NCBI GenBank assembly: GCA_028829895.1 | Contig: CM054182.1 | Span: forward strand, 62,659,879 to 62,723,878 | Length of the DNA stretch: 64,000 bases | Reading direction: 5' to 3' | Source of the DNA: Sinotaia quadrata | Lineage: Eukaryota > Mollusca > Gastropoda > Architaenioglossa > Viviparidae | In this document: positions 30,836 to 42,368 of the stretch, in pieces | How positions within the stretch are numbered: the first letter of the stretch is position 1 | Layout of the letters: each line of letters opens with the position of its first letter | Notes under the pieces: model-generated | Seen by the model: only the letters and a program-made list of their open reading frames with translations | Told to the model about the DNA's origin: nothing | Database searches by the model: none | Position numbers and translations under genes: made by a program

Positions 30836-30937
30836 CCAAAAGCTCTGGTTTCGCTCGTCTGTCTTGCGGCCATAGTTGTCAGTCCATACCTCAGTTCAAT
30901 GGAACAAGAATTTGAAGCTAAACATTTAGGACGTTGA
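30836..30937 (+). CDS. Possible terminal exon of the same membrane protein
   Basis: Starts after ACCAG at phase 0, matching the donor at 30620. It encodes a further hydrophobic helix, ALVSLVCLAAIVVSPYL, then a short acidic/basic tail ending HLGR and TGA. In frame with 30427-30619 it would supply the last of at least three helices. Confidence 0.28.
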   Translation, partial: PKALVSLVCLAAIVVSPYLSSMEQEFEAKHLGR

Positions 30938-31779
30938 GAGCAACTGCATCATGATGAAAAATAAAAAGCTAACAACAACCGGACACGAGACTCAAACAAC
31001 CACCAACACAACATGTGGAAAGAGAAATTAATACACATTATTTGAAAGATACCACCTAAAATGAAAGTCAGACGACAACAAAGCCCAGAGAAGCCTTGCA
31101 CCAAGAAGAGGAACAGCGGAAATTAAAGTTCAAGCAACGAAGGAAACTGAAAAGAAATACACCCACATGCGGAGGATAAAACTGCAAATCACCAACACCC
31201 AAGCCAGCAAGACTACCACCAAGGAAAAAACAAACCAAACCGAACTCAACAGCTACAACTCCACAACTAGGGAATACCAAAAAGAATCAGAGACGCAGAC
31301 AAAATGTCCAGCTGAGGGAATGGATTAAAGCTTGGACACTTCTTTTAACAGTTACTACACTGTCAAACATCCCCTCCCCTCTCTGGTCTGAGGCGGGCTT
31401 ATAAGCAACAGTTCAAACAGCAGCAAGCATGGAGGGTAAGGAAAAGACACCGCCCTCCACAAGTTAGAAAACAACAGCAACCACAACAACCTACTCAACA
31501 AAGTCACCAACCAGAACGGATAAAGCAACTGCAACCTACATCGTCCTCATTCAAAGGCAGAGCTACAAACAACAACAGTGGAACAACTACTATTACCAAC
31601 ATCAGCAGGGGTACTAAAAACACCATGTCGTCGACATGTTATTTTTCATGTTGTAGGCTCCTTAAGTACCCTTCCCCCAACAAGCCTGGAGCCGATACAG
31701 AAGACCACAGAAAAATAACCAGAGTCAGGAAAGGAAAAATCAACACTAGTGAAAAGGACTGGGGGGTGAACATCCCGGG
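30938..31779. other. A/C-rich stretch without a recognised gene
   Basis: Unusually rich in CAACAA/ACAACC motifs on the plus strand. No gene is recognised. Confidence 0.5.
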
Positions 31780-31844
<65 letters not shown>

Positions 31845-31858
31845 ATGTGTGTGTGTAT
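31780..31858. repeat. (GT)n microsatellite
   Basis: About 35 GT units with one TT and one GC interruption. Confidence 0.96.
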
Positions 31859-33008
31859 ACCCATTAGATACCCATCTGGTCTGATACTAGCCTGAGCTCT
31901 GTAATACACCCTCACCCGCCCTCTCCCCATCCGCAGTGATCAGCTGTTTCCTGGCACTGCCAAGAAAGAAAATAAACAAATTTTACAAAATCACAATGAT
32001 AAACGAGCGAAAGTCGACTTAGCCACTAGGCCCGGCCACCCAATCCCCTCTCCCAAACCAACCCCTTCTCAGCGCGAAATCGACCCAGGTCGGAAGTGCC
32101 TCCCAAAAGTAACAACAACGTTTTCTTCAAGAGATTTAGCGTGGGGAATTTTCCTTCCTCATTTCCTCCTCTCCTGTAATAGGTCGATGGGGATGGTGAG
32201 TGTGAGGGATGGGGCGGGTGAATGTGTGTGTGTGTGTGTGGTAGTGGTGGTGGTGGCATGACTTTTTGCACTTCTTATCGATGCCTTTTCTGTCTGTTTT
32301 AACATATAGGTCAACTAGCATGCGCGCTGCAATAACGTTTAAAAACAAATTTTTGTAGTCAACTTCCAGGTTTCATTTCTCATAATCTTACAATGAATCA
32401 TTCGCATGTAATATTGTTTTCTTAAGGTATAATCAAAAGCACTGGAATGCTTGTGTGGATATATATATATACAACTACAATTTAAAGATGCATTAAAATT
32501 AATCTTGGTTTGAACACTTGAACAGTCAAACTATGTGAATGTCAATGTGATGCTCCCTTTTTTTTTTTTATCGAATGCCATCGGGCAAAGAGTTCAAAAG
32601 ACAGTGGTTGCCTGCAAATTCAAATTCACAGACCTGAAATTTTACCACAAAACTTCAAGGGCTTTCAAATGTCGCCGACATTGACCTATTTTAGGTAAGG
32701 TTGGAAAAATGACACGCAATAGGCGTGGCCTTGACACATTCTTAGAAACCTTACAGTTATTTGTAGGATGTAAATACGTCCAAATGACCACTATTTTAGG
32801 GGTTAGCTCACTGGAACTATTTCTTACTTTCTGTCCATCCGAAAGTAATAAAGTACTTAATGAAAATAGAAACTATGTGCACAGTGCACAAAGAAGTCTG
32901 GAAATTTACCTGAGACCTTATATACAATCAAACATGAATTGACAATTTGTGCTAATTCAAAGAGGATATGTTTCAATACCCGAATCTTTACAACATTTTG
33001 AGATCAGG
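31859..33008. other. No gene recognised
   Basis: Includes a short (GT)n at about 32222-32245. A 77-codon frame at 32709-32942 has no family resemblance. Confidence 0.5.
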
Positions 33009-33009
33009 T

Positions 33010-33066
33010 GCAATAATTTATATTTTGTCACTACTGTAATGTGCAATAATTTATATTTTGTCACTA
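33010..33066. repeat. 27-bp tandem duplication
   Basis: GTGCAATAATTTATATTTTG followed by TCACTAC is present twice, with a short spacer. Confidence 0.85.
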
Positions 33067-33479
33067 CCGTAACTTTAAACTTTTGTTCTAAGGGTGAGTG
33101 GGTATTTCTTTTTGATCAGCTCGATGTAATTTCTTGGAGAAACATTTTACAGTTTCATATATTATTTTAATAATAACATTTTACATTTTCATTTATTATT
33201 TTAATAATTATATGATCTTTTTGTATCAATTATATGATGTTTGTTTCTTTTTTTATCTACTGCTGCTGCTTCATGTTTACATATTATTATTTAGAGGATA
33301 TTATCTTGTATTTTCCTGGTGTTGACGTGTCACTTTTTCAAATTGAATTCAATTTGGATGAAGCAATATCAGCGTCACGGCATATGGCGAGACATCACTT
33401 TCAAGAAAGACTTAGCAGTCAGTGAATGTATGAATGATGCCAGAAAGTCTACGGAATGGTAAGCAATGTGCACACTTCA
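33067..33479. other. T-rich spacer
   Basis: Contains a repeated TTATTTTAATAAT pair near 33170-33210. No gene is recognised. Confidence 0.45.
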
Positions 33480-34095
33480 TGATGCTTGAACTAAGCGCCA
33501 TTTTCTTGAAATGCAATAGAGACTTAGCGACGCATCATCGAAGCTCTGGCATCTTGCAAAGAAGTAGAGACTTAGCGACACTTGATCGAAACACCAGTGT
33601 CTTAAAGTGAAGCAGAAACTTAATGAAGCTTGGTCTTAAAGTGAAGTAGAGACTTAGTGACACTTGGTCTCAGCAATGGTGTCTTGTAGTGAAGTAGACT
33701 TAGTGACACTTGGTCTCAGCAATGGTGTCTTGTAGTGAAGTAGAACTTTATGATGCTTGGTCTAAGTTTCGATGTCTTGAAATGAAGTAGAGTTCTAGTG
33801 ACGCTTGATCAAAGCAATGATTTCTTAAAGAAGACACTGAATGAAACTAAGTAGAAACTTAGTGACGCTTGCTTTAAGCACATTTTATTTAATAAATTAA
33901 GTAGAGACAATGACACTTGGACTAAACACCAGTTTCTTAAGTACATACTTAATGGCATCTGGACTAAACACCAATTACTTGAAATTAAGTACAAATGTAA
34001 TGATACTTGAACTAAACACCAGTTGTTTTTTTTAAAGTGGAGACTTAATCACTCTTGGCCTAAAGAATATGTTTTGAAGTAGAGAGTGAATAAAA
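33480..34095. repeat. Degenerate minisatellite, unit about 46-60 bp
   Basis: GAAGTAGAGACTTAGTGACA and CTTGGTCTAAGCAATGGTGT-like modules recur about ten times with heavy divergence. Confidence 0.82.
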
Positions 34096-35399
34096 TATCC
34101 AGCTTCTTGTTGAGAAGCAGAGCATACATGCTCAAATGCAATCACAACCAAGTCTAGATGCTAGAATGCAATCACAGCCAAGTCTAGATAAGTATTTTGT
34201 AGGAAAATGTTTGTTTATAAATATAAATATCTACTGTTTAATTGCTAAGTGTCATGCTTTAATTTCTAGAGACGCTGGGCAAAATATTTAGCTAACTATG
34301 CGGTCGTCATTCATAATGATTAAATAATAAACCCCTTTCTAAGTGTATGTTGTATTGTAATGGTAGTTATCAGTTCCTTAAGACGTTTTGCATTATTTTA
34401 TGTTTTGTCCAGTATTTGCTTTGCTTTTACGTCTGTCTATTGAAAGATTTAGGATTGGAGACTCGAAAGCCAGGTCACGTGCTAATTATTAGATTCTATA
34501 AAACATCAGACTAGAAACTGACAGACGTATGGACCTCCACTTGGGATAATGGGTTCATTATTTTATTATTTAACAGTAAAATCTATTCTTCCCAAAGTCT
34601 CACAGCTTCAATTAATGAATAACGTCTTAATTAATCAATATGCAAATTGTTGTATTTACCTTTCATGGTAGAGCTTTAGCCTATAAATCACCAAATCACA
34701 AAATTAATCTGTCGATCGACCAGTCAATCAAGTCAATCAATAAGAATTAATCTTTCTCTCAACTAGTCAATCAATCGATCTAAAAACCAAACAGTCGACC
34801 AACCAATCAATCAATAGATCAGTCAATCAAGTAATTAATATTTTTTTTATTACGTTCCCCACAGAACACACAAAAATAAAATAAACATGCATAAGATAAT
34901 CAAATAACATTCATTTAAAATCAAATACATTCAAGTCCGAAAGAAAAATAAATTTCCTGCCTAACAGAACAAGCAAAAAAAATCGTTCAGAAATAAACAG
35001 GTCAGTAAAGAGCACACTCCGATTTTGCGATAAAATTACAAATTTAAAAGAAATAACACGAAACTGTGAGAAATGGTCAAATTTCGGGAGAACAATAACA
35101 TTGTCAAAGAAAACAAATTTCTCTGACACAGTGATTTTGTCAAATGCAACCCGAGACCGGTGTGCGTCCTGTTGCTTTTGGAGACAGAGAAATCAAATCT
35201 ACTATTTCTTTTTCTTTAAAAATCAGCTGCATGCAAGTACGGGATATTGTATTCCCATATTGCGAAAAATACACCAACTTATCTGGTATGGGATAAGAAA
35301 TGAACAATGCTCTCTAAATGCAGGCAAATTTTTAAAAAAATAGTGCAGACCTATTTTGTGTCACGATCACTGGAATGGCGTGACGATCCACTTGTGTAG
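34096..35399. other. No gene recognised
   Basis: AT-rich, with a cluster of AGTCAATCAA/ATCAATCAAT words at 34690-34840. No convincing coding frame. Confidence 0.5.
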
Positions 35400-35625
35400 C
35401 TGAAACAAGTTTTATTTCGGGGGATAGTCATTAAAGAAGGTTTTATTTCAAAGCGATGGTAATTAAAACAGGTCTTATTTCAAGGGGATGACCATTAAAG
35501 CAGGTCTTATTTCGGGGTAGTAGTGGTAGTGGTGGTCATTAAAGCAGGCTTTATTTAAAAGAAATAGCCTTTTAAAGAGGATTTATTTCAAGGGTGGGAG
35601 TCATTAATGTAGGTCATGGGCAAAC
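35400..35625. repeat. Degenerate tandem repeat, unit about 45-50 bp
   Basis: CATTAAAGCAGGTCTTATTT followed by CAAGGGGA-like ends recurs five times. Confidence 0.82.
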
Positions 35626-36406
35626 CTTTATCCCATTGCCATTTTACCTCTCTGGTTATAAATAGTGTAAGGGTTCACTACCCATGGGCAAATTACGTTT
35701 CTTGCTTTTTATTTTTCATTCTAATTGTCTGCTCTTTTAAAAAGTGATTAGGTGGGTTGGTGATGTTAATGAGATATGTTAACCATATATGGATACTCGA
35801 GTTCTGGCCATGATGCAAATGATTCAGAGTGGTAAGAATATATATTGTCTTCTCAACAATTATTGACATGTATTGTCAATTAGAATGCTTGTATATTTTT
35901 ATTGATGATTTTTGTTGTATGAAGCTAATGTATATTTCTTTCAGAGAGGTACTGGTTGGAGTTAGCTATAGTCATTTGTGTGCGTATGATGATGAAATTG
36001 GAAAGAAGTACTGTGTGGAATTAACGATAGTCATTTGTGTGTGTAGGATGATGAAATTGGAAAGAGCATGTTTTTCGTGCATTATGTTTCTTTTTCTTTG
36101 TAAAACTATCTGAACCAAGTAGAATTAAATTATAGAAAGTTGTAATTGTTAAATATAAACCATTGTTTGGATTTTAATTATTGTGGTCTACGGTGATAGA
36201 TTATGAATGTAATATTTTGAACTATGTTGTCACATTTATGAATGAACCATGAGGACGGAATTCTGTTGAATTGTCAGTTAGCGTGAGCTAACATTTTAAT
36301 GATGTGTTAAATTGTAAAGAGATGTCCATTCGCTCTCTCCATAAAGACCTTAATGTTAACATAGTAATTACAGGCGGTTACAAAGAAAATTATTATATTA
36401 TTGCAG
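35626..36406. other. Upstream sequence of the exon at 36407
   Basis: Contains a tandem duplication of about 60 bp at 35955-36070 (ATAGTCATTTGTGTG and GATGATGAAATTGGAAAGA present twice). I could not find an earlier exon of the gene that ends at 36545. Confidence 0.45.
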
Positions 36407-36545
36407 CTGGCCACTTTGTGTCTGGATTTTCATACTGGGATTTATTACTTCACTGATAGCTGACCCGGATGCCGTGTGGTCCAAAGTGAAGGCCGCTATC
36501 GATGAACCACCTGAAAGAGACAATGGAACTACCCATCCACCTTAA
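36407..36545 (+). CDS. Terminal exon of a single-pass or multi-pass membrane protein
   Basis: TATTATTGCAG provides the acceptor. One base completes a split codon (the upstream exon must end with two bases of it), then 45 codons run to TAA. The product has a membrane helix (WPLCVWIFILGFITSLIA), then a hydrophilic tail (DPDAVWSKVKAAIDEPPE and on) with a potential N-glycosylation site (NGT). Codon composition is less A/T-biased than the surroundings, which supports coding. Upstream exons are not identified. I do not recognise the family. Confidence 0.42.
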
Positions 36546-36983
36546 AGGATGTAGCAAGTTATCCTCGAAACCATTCACCATCGATAATATGGCTAATAAC
36601 TTTATGTAACGGGACAATTCTGAATAGGATGATCTCAATTGCTTGTTGTACTCAGAATCGATTTTTCTTCTATATTGTTATATTATTAAATTTTTCTCTG
36701 TTATTAACCCATATTTTAATTAGTTTTTGGAGCGACCGTTAAGTAGGAATTGGCTGGGGGCGAGTTGCAGGAGACATGAATTTTTAGGAAAGAAAAACGT
36801 TGCCAATTTCAGGACATGCCAACTAGTCTACTTGTTACAATATTTAACTGTCGCATGACGTAAGCGGTATAATTTAATATAGAGGTCATGATAAGTCATC
36901 CAGAGAGGCAAACATTTTATTACTGTTTTAATACATTATTAATTTGCAATATTAGTAAATACTATTTTACACGTGATAATGCT
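36546..36983. other. Downstream spacer / possible 3' UTR
   Basis: AT-rich, with an ATTAAA variant polyadenylation motif near 36686. Nothing else is visible. Confidence 0.45.
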
Positions 36984-36984
36984 G

Positions 36985-37065
<81 letters not shown>

Positions 37066-37067
37066 GC
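36984..37067. repeat. (TCTA)n microsatellite
   Basis: About 21 perfect units. Confidence 0.97.
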
Positions 37068-37479
37068 GTATAACGAGTTTAACTTCATAAGTTTAAGCGC
37101 CTACTTTCTTTCAGAATTTATCATTTTGAAGACTTTTGTTTCTAAAATAAGACTTTTATACTTAACGCTGTGTGATTTATTTTCTAGATGTCGGATTTTA
37201 TCAAGTGAAGGATATGACCATCCCCTTTTGTTAAATACTATTAATTTGTGAATTGTTTAGATTACTGACTGATTCTTAACTGATTCTCATACATTTTGTA
37301 GGATGATAAACTTGTCCATCCCACGGCCAGGCTGCGTGAATCACGTGCTAGCTACACATTTTGTCAATGCTTCGCGGAGAGATTGCAGGACGTAAATGTC
37401 ATCAGTTCTCTGGAGACATCCATTCCTTGCAGGGATAACAATATGAACAGCACCTACACCAAGGGCAGACAATACAGCA
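37068..37479. other. No gene recognised
   Basis: Single-copy sequence with no supported feature. Confidence 0.45.
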
Positions 37480-37910
37480 TGTATGACATATTTTATGGAG
37501 GCAAATGCAGCGTGTATAATATATTTTATGGAGAGGCAACAGAGTGAGATTAACATCATTTCTAAAGAGCAACAACTTAGCATGCACTCCAAGATGAGTT
37601 TTACAAATGGGTTTGGTGTCGTCTGTCTACAGAGAGACAGATGGGGCGTGGTTGACATAAATTCCATTGAAAGACAACAAAACAAGGATAACATCACTTT
37701 CGCGAGGAGACAACATGTAAATTTCATTAAGACCAAAAAAAAATCAGTGTGTGACGTCAATTCCGTAGAAAGATGCAACAATGTGAGTGATTTCATTTCC
37801 ATTGAGAGTCAAAACAGTAATTGTGACGTCACTTTCAGAGAGAGAAAAACAGCGTATCATCCATTTCGTGGGGAAAGTTCACAGAGTTCATGGAACAATT
37901 TGCCAAGTAG
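37480..37910. repeat. Degenerate short tandem repeat with long open frames on both strands
   Basis: GACGTCACTTTC, GACATAAATTCC, AACATCATTTCT and similar words, each followed by an A/G-rich GAGAGACAACA-like half, recur at roughly 25-55 bp. A 143-codon plus frame and a 153-codon minus frame both cross it. A diverged repeat explains both, and I do not call a gene. Confidence 0.5.
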
Positions 37911-38500
37911 GTAATCGCTACGAAGTAAACACAACTGCCATATCACTTCTAGTCGATACAAGCATATGCAGTTCTGAGATAATGAACAATATTAAGTCTG
38001 AAATTTTCTACAACATTAAATCTGAAATTTTCAGCGACATTATATATGAAATTACCGCAACATTTATTTGAAGTGTTAACTAGTAGCGAGGAAATTATCT
38101 AAAGGGCAAAGGTCATTATCTTGAAATATTTCGAAAGTTCGGTACTATCACCTATACGGATTGGATTACACTGTAAATATATTTTTTTTCTTTCTTTCAG
38201 CTTAGGTGCCAGTCATCACAGTTGTATGAAAACTCTCTCGTAACCCATCCTACCCAATTCTGACAGTATGATACTGTGGCTCACCAAGAAATTACCCTTT
38301 TAAATAACCTATTCTTCATTCAACATTTTTCTAACACCCTTATAAAACTATGAATGAATAAACTGTACGGTTTATTTTACGAGTCGATGCATTTTTATAA
38401 ATATTTTTAATATCCTTACTAAAAGTTTGTTCCGAATATGTTCGTCACAGATTTACTTGATTTGATTAAGCAAAGGGCGACAATCTTGTAAGTCTCTCAC
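37911..38500. other. Spacer downstream of the minus-strand CD225 gene
   Basis: Contains a repeat of about 29 bp (ACATTAAATCTGAAATTTTC) at 37980-38050. No gene. Confidence 0.5.
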
Positions 38501-39346
38501 TTTATTTCACAGCAACAGCTGATGACGAACGCAATAATTTAATGCGTTTCTTGGTAAAAATAATTAAATCTTTAAATAACGTATCATATTAAAATGTACT
38601 CTGTCTCACAATAGTCTTTACCTTTACCAAACCTTTGGCCTTACGTTCTCCACTACACGCATTTCCACCGAAAGTTCTGATGTCAACTGTCATAAATATT
38701 CCAGCTGCATACACTTCTTGATCTAATCCTGCACTTCAGAATCTCTAATCTTGTCCTCCGGAGTCTCTCTTAGGGTATGTCTCTCAGCAACAAGCCTTTT
38801 TCTTTATGAAAAAAAATATTCCCGAAAAGACTTGCAGGCTCTTGTTGATCAGCCATTGTCCGGAGCAATTGCGGGCCAGAATATAACCAGCAACACGGTC
38901 GTCATTGTGGACACAATACCGAATACGCTCAGTGCCATGGATAGTTTCCCTTTGACTCGCGCCTGAGTAGAGTTTCCCTTCTGGAAGTCCTGGTTGGCCT
39001 TGACAGAAAGGATGACGGCAGCAATGCCGAAGGGAATGTTGAAGCACAAAAGAACGACCATTGCCAAACCAATGTAATTTCGCGGCTCCTCAGGTAGATG
39101 TTGCGTCGTGTTTGTTCCGTCGGGCTGGGTGGTCACGACCTTGCACCAGTCCTCTTCGTGGTTGCGGTCGTAGTATGTTTGCATGCCATTGCCAGCGACG
39201 TTCGACTGTTTCGGTTTCCGAATCGCCATTTCCACGTCGGCGGTGGTTGGAGTTGAGTAGCAGATCATGTCTGTGCTGAAGGCCTCACAGCTTTGACGAC
39301 TGTGTATTTTGATATGCTTGCCGCTCGCAGAGGGAAGAGTGAGCGC
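38501..39346 (-). CDS. Second CD225/dispanin protein, terminal exon (coding 38849-39268 or from 39346)
   Basis: Minus strand. TTTGTAG (acceptor, AG at 39347-39348) precedes an exon open in frame from its first base, with an in-frame ATG at 39268 giving 139 residues. The frame between 39346 and 39268 has no stop, so an upstream exon could add an N-terminus. Residues 62-131 fit CD225: EPRNYIGLAM, membrane segment with FNIPFGIAAV (65-88), a polar loop, KLSMALSVFGIV, and a second helix (109-131). It shares the Y-[LI]-x-LAM and N-x-P-x-G-x-x-AV pattern with the protein at 20182, so the two are paralogues. NTT at 52-54 is a sequon. A candidate AATAAA (minus strand) lies at 38501-38506. The molecular role is unknown. 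Confidence 0.82.
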
Positions 39347-39486
39347 CTACAAAGACACAAAATATACATTGTCAACGAATTTGAGCATTAGTGTAAGGCG
39401 ATTTCTGATTGCTTCTATTTAAACAAATCAGCAACAAAAACAATCCCACAAAATAAAGTCAATAACAAATAGCATCATGGGCAACA

Positions 39487-39487
<1 letters not shown>

Positions 39488-39548
<61 letters not shown>
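39488..39548. repeat. (AAT)n microsatellite
   Basis: About 20 AAT units, directly abutting the LINE remnant. The Asn-rich frame through it is an artefact. Confidence 0.95.
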
Positions 39549-39550
<2 letters not shown>

Positions 39551-40460
39551 AAAGAACCTATACAAAAGCAAAATCCTAACCTATGAACAAAAGGGTACTA
39601 GATCAGGCAGCAGAGGAACAAAGATTGATTACCAAAAGGCCTATAACTCCGTTCCGTATTCATGGTTACTGGAAACAATAAAAATGTACAAAATAGCACC
39701 GTCAGTAAGAACCAAGTTTAGAGTCAATGAAATACTGGAAAACCATCTTTACATGCAATAATATAGAAATTACAAATATGCCAATAAAATTTGGAATATT
39801 TCAAGGTGTTCTGGCTATCATCACTGCTGTTGTGCATTGCCCTAAATCCTCCTAGTCAAGTCATCCCCAAAACAGGGTTAGGATACAACATGAAATCTGG
39901 TTATCATTCAGTTACTCTATAGGGACAATCTAAAACTATAGAGTAAAAATGAACGTGACATCATGTTGCGAATCAATAATGTCAAGATGTGCAGTGAGTA
40001 CATTCAAATTCAGCCTTGAGAAATGTGAAAGAATTATCATCCAAAAAGTTAGAATCAAAATAACAGAAGGAAACATCAACGACATTTCAATGCAAAAGTG
40101 ATATAAATATCTAAGAATACTATAACATCAAGAAAATATACAGAGTCCAAATGTTCCAAGTAACAGAAACAAAAACAAAGAGGTAAAAACAGGAAAATAA
40201 CAGGATCTCAGATTAGAAATCCAGAGACTGTGGAATGTAAAAGTAGAAGTAAAACCTGTAGTGATGGAAGCCTTGGGAAACATAACATCTGAATTGGAAT
40301 GCTATCTGAATAAACTACTGGAAAACCATAGACTCGCCCCACTACTGAAAGCTCCTAGGAAGTGCCCACATCCTCCATAAAACATCGGATTTCCCAGAAT
40401 CTTTATAAGATTCCGAGACTTTGATTCACAACCAACAGTCAACAGAAATTGTGGAAAAGG
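39549..40460 (+). pseudogene. Decayed LINE reverse transcriptase (R2/Hero-like remnant)
   Basis: Plus-strand translation with frame changes gives reverse-transcriptase blocks in order: YEQKGTRSGSRGTK, IDYQKAYNSVPYSWLLETIK, then MPIKFGIFQG, LEKCERIIIQ with EGNINDI, and LEIQRLWNVKVEVKPVV with EALGNI. I know these as typical of R2-type non-LTR elements with IDYKKAY and FGIFQG motifs. The usual stretch between RGTK and IDYQKAY is deleted, as is the catalytic block after FQG. Several stops and shifts make it clearly dead. It ends near TACTACTAC and ATCATCATC repeats at 40465-40500, possibly its 3' tail. Confidence 0.75.
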
Positions 40461-40464
40461 GCAT

Positions 40465-40500
40465 ACTACTACTACTACTACTAATCATCATCATCATATA
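40465..40500. repeat. (TAC)n/(ATC)n tail
   Basis: TACTACTACTACTACTA followed by ATCATCATCATCAT, just after the LINE remnant. Confidence 0.85.
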
Positions 40501-40659
40501 GTTTTTCAGCTCTGTCTAACTGTGCGAAATGCTAAAGAATTTGAAGTGATGCTAAAGCATCTTTGACCTTTTAGCACGTGGGAGTTATTTTTCTCACATG
40601 GCCAGCTGTATGTTGCATTGTCACGTTCATGAACCAGAGACAACATAAAAGTACTCATA

Positions 40660-41082
40660 TTCTTATAAGTAGCTGAATGTAGAAGACACAACTCTATTCA
40701 GAGGCTTAATGTAGAACACAAAACTCATCAGTAGGCTAATGCAGAACATCTCACACTTACCGGTAGCACAATGTAGAACACAAAACTAATCAGCAGCATA
40801 TAGCTCTTGTCAGTAGCCTAATGAGAACATTTAACACTTACCAATAGGATGATGTAGAGCATTTAACTCTTATCAGTAGTCTAAGGAGAACATTTAACTC
40901 TTAGTAGCATAATATAGAACAGAAAACTATTATTATTAGCCTAAGGAGAACATTTAACTCTTATCAGAGCCTAATGTAGAACAGAAAAACTCTTATCAGT
41001 AGCCTAAAGAGAACATTTAACACTTATCAGTAACATAATGTAGTACAGAAAAATCTTATCAGTAGCAAAATGAGAACATTTA
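40660..41082. repeat. Degenerate tandem array (left half, split by a transposon)
   Basis: AGTAGCATAATGTAGAACAG and AGCCTAATGAGAACATTTAA modules alternate, joined by CTCTTATC. The array resumes at 43741, on the other side of the THAP element. Confidence 0.85.
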
Positions 41083-41382
41083 AAGACCAAGAGAAATGGA
41101 ATCTAATTTTGCAACAGATAAAATTAAATCCATATGAAATGAGTAATTACCATACTTAGAATCAAGACTGCAAAATTTAAACTTTCAGAGATTTTGTGTG
41201 AATGCATTTATTTTGGAATTGAAAGACAATATTTCTGAAACAAATTAGAGTTCCCATTCATTAGCGAGACTGACTTCTCACCATAACAACATAACGTTTG
41301 ACGTCACGAGTGGGAACAACAATCTCCATGCGCTGTCCGACATGTCGTCTTGCGGTCAACACAATGTTTGACAAATTAAAAC

Positions 41383-41562
41383 ATGGTTAAATATTGCAGT
41401 TCATATGGCTGCACAAATAGCAAACCAAAATATCCATTTTTCTTTACATTTCCCAAAGTTCACAAATTACAAAAAAAACTGGATTACAAAGCTGAAAAGA
41501 GAAAGCTTTCATCAAACAGCACAGACGGTAGAGTGTAGCGAGCACTTAAGGAGAAACCTGTG
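41383..41562 (+). pseudogene. THAP zinc-finger domain, frameshifted
   Basis: ATG at 41383 opens MVKYCSSYGCTNSKPKYP, with the first THAP cysteine pair (C5, C10) and FTFPK following. A run of eight A (41471-41478) breaks the frame. The shifted frame restores the conserved Trp (WITKLKRESF) and the closing VECSEH, the second Cys-His pair, before TGA. Cys...Cys...Cys-x2-His order and spacing are as in THAP domains, which bind DNA. The domain is the first part of a transposase that is otherwise missing. Confidence 0.8.
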
Positions 41563-41924
41563 AAATGTACAACAGTCTTTTCGGAACAGTTTACCAATGC
41601 CAGGCGTTGAAGTGCCAAACGTTAGACTTAACCAGTTTAAAATCAGTCTTACATTTATTGTTCTATCGTTTGATTTTTGTCATTGATTTGTAATTTTACA
41701 TACAGTCAGTTCGTTTCAGTGACAACTGTCCTAAATATGGAGTGTGTGATGTTAATTATATAAGTTTTAAATCCATTCATACAGAGAATCTACCTGTAAC
41801 TGGAAAGTTAATCACAGAAAATTTATTGAAAGTTTTTACTATGATTTCTGATGAGTTTTATTTTTTCTTAATTGCAACCATGTAATTATTTTTTTTATTT
41901 ATGCACACCTACTAAAATTAGCAA

Positions 41925-42368
41925 TTAATATATGAAGCATCGTATCCTGTAGATTTATTTTATTGAATTAGTTATTGCAAAGTAATTAAACAACAGTTGA
42001 TTAATTGATAGTTAATTAATCATACTAATAATCATGTTAACAACACAAAACAAGTTGAAACTGCAAGAAGTTCTATTTTAATTTTAAATTCATTTTTCAC
42101 AATTGCACCTAAAGATAGAAAACAGTGTTCATGCAATAATTAAAAGCACTATTAGTAAATTAATTGAATACTAGTTGGTAGGTACCTAAAAACTGATGTA
42201 CTTTTAATGAATTATTAAAATAGAACTTGCAGTTTCAACTTGTTTTGTGTTGTTAACATGATTATTAGTATGATTAATTAACTATCAATTAATCAACTGT
42301 TGTTTAATTACTTTGCAATAACTAATTCAATAAAATAAATATACAGGATACGATGCTTCATATATTAA
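41925..42368. repeat. Nested inverted repeat, two arms of about 160 bp
   Basis: 41925-42084 is the reverse complement of 42212-42368 with very few differences (a 3-bp indel near AAGAAGTTC). The loop is about 127 bp. The outer ends both read TTAA then TATATGAAGC, so it could be a MITE with TTAA target sites or a fold-back structure. Confidence 0.88.
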
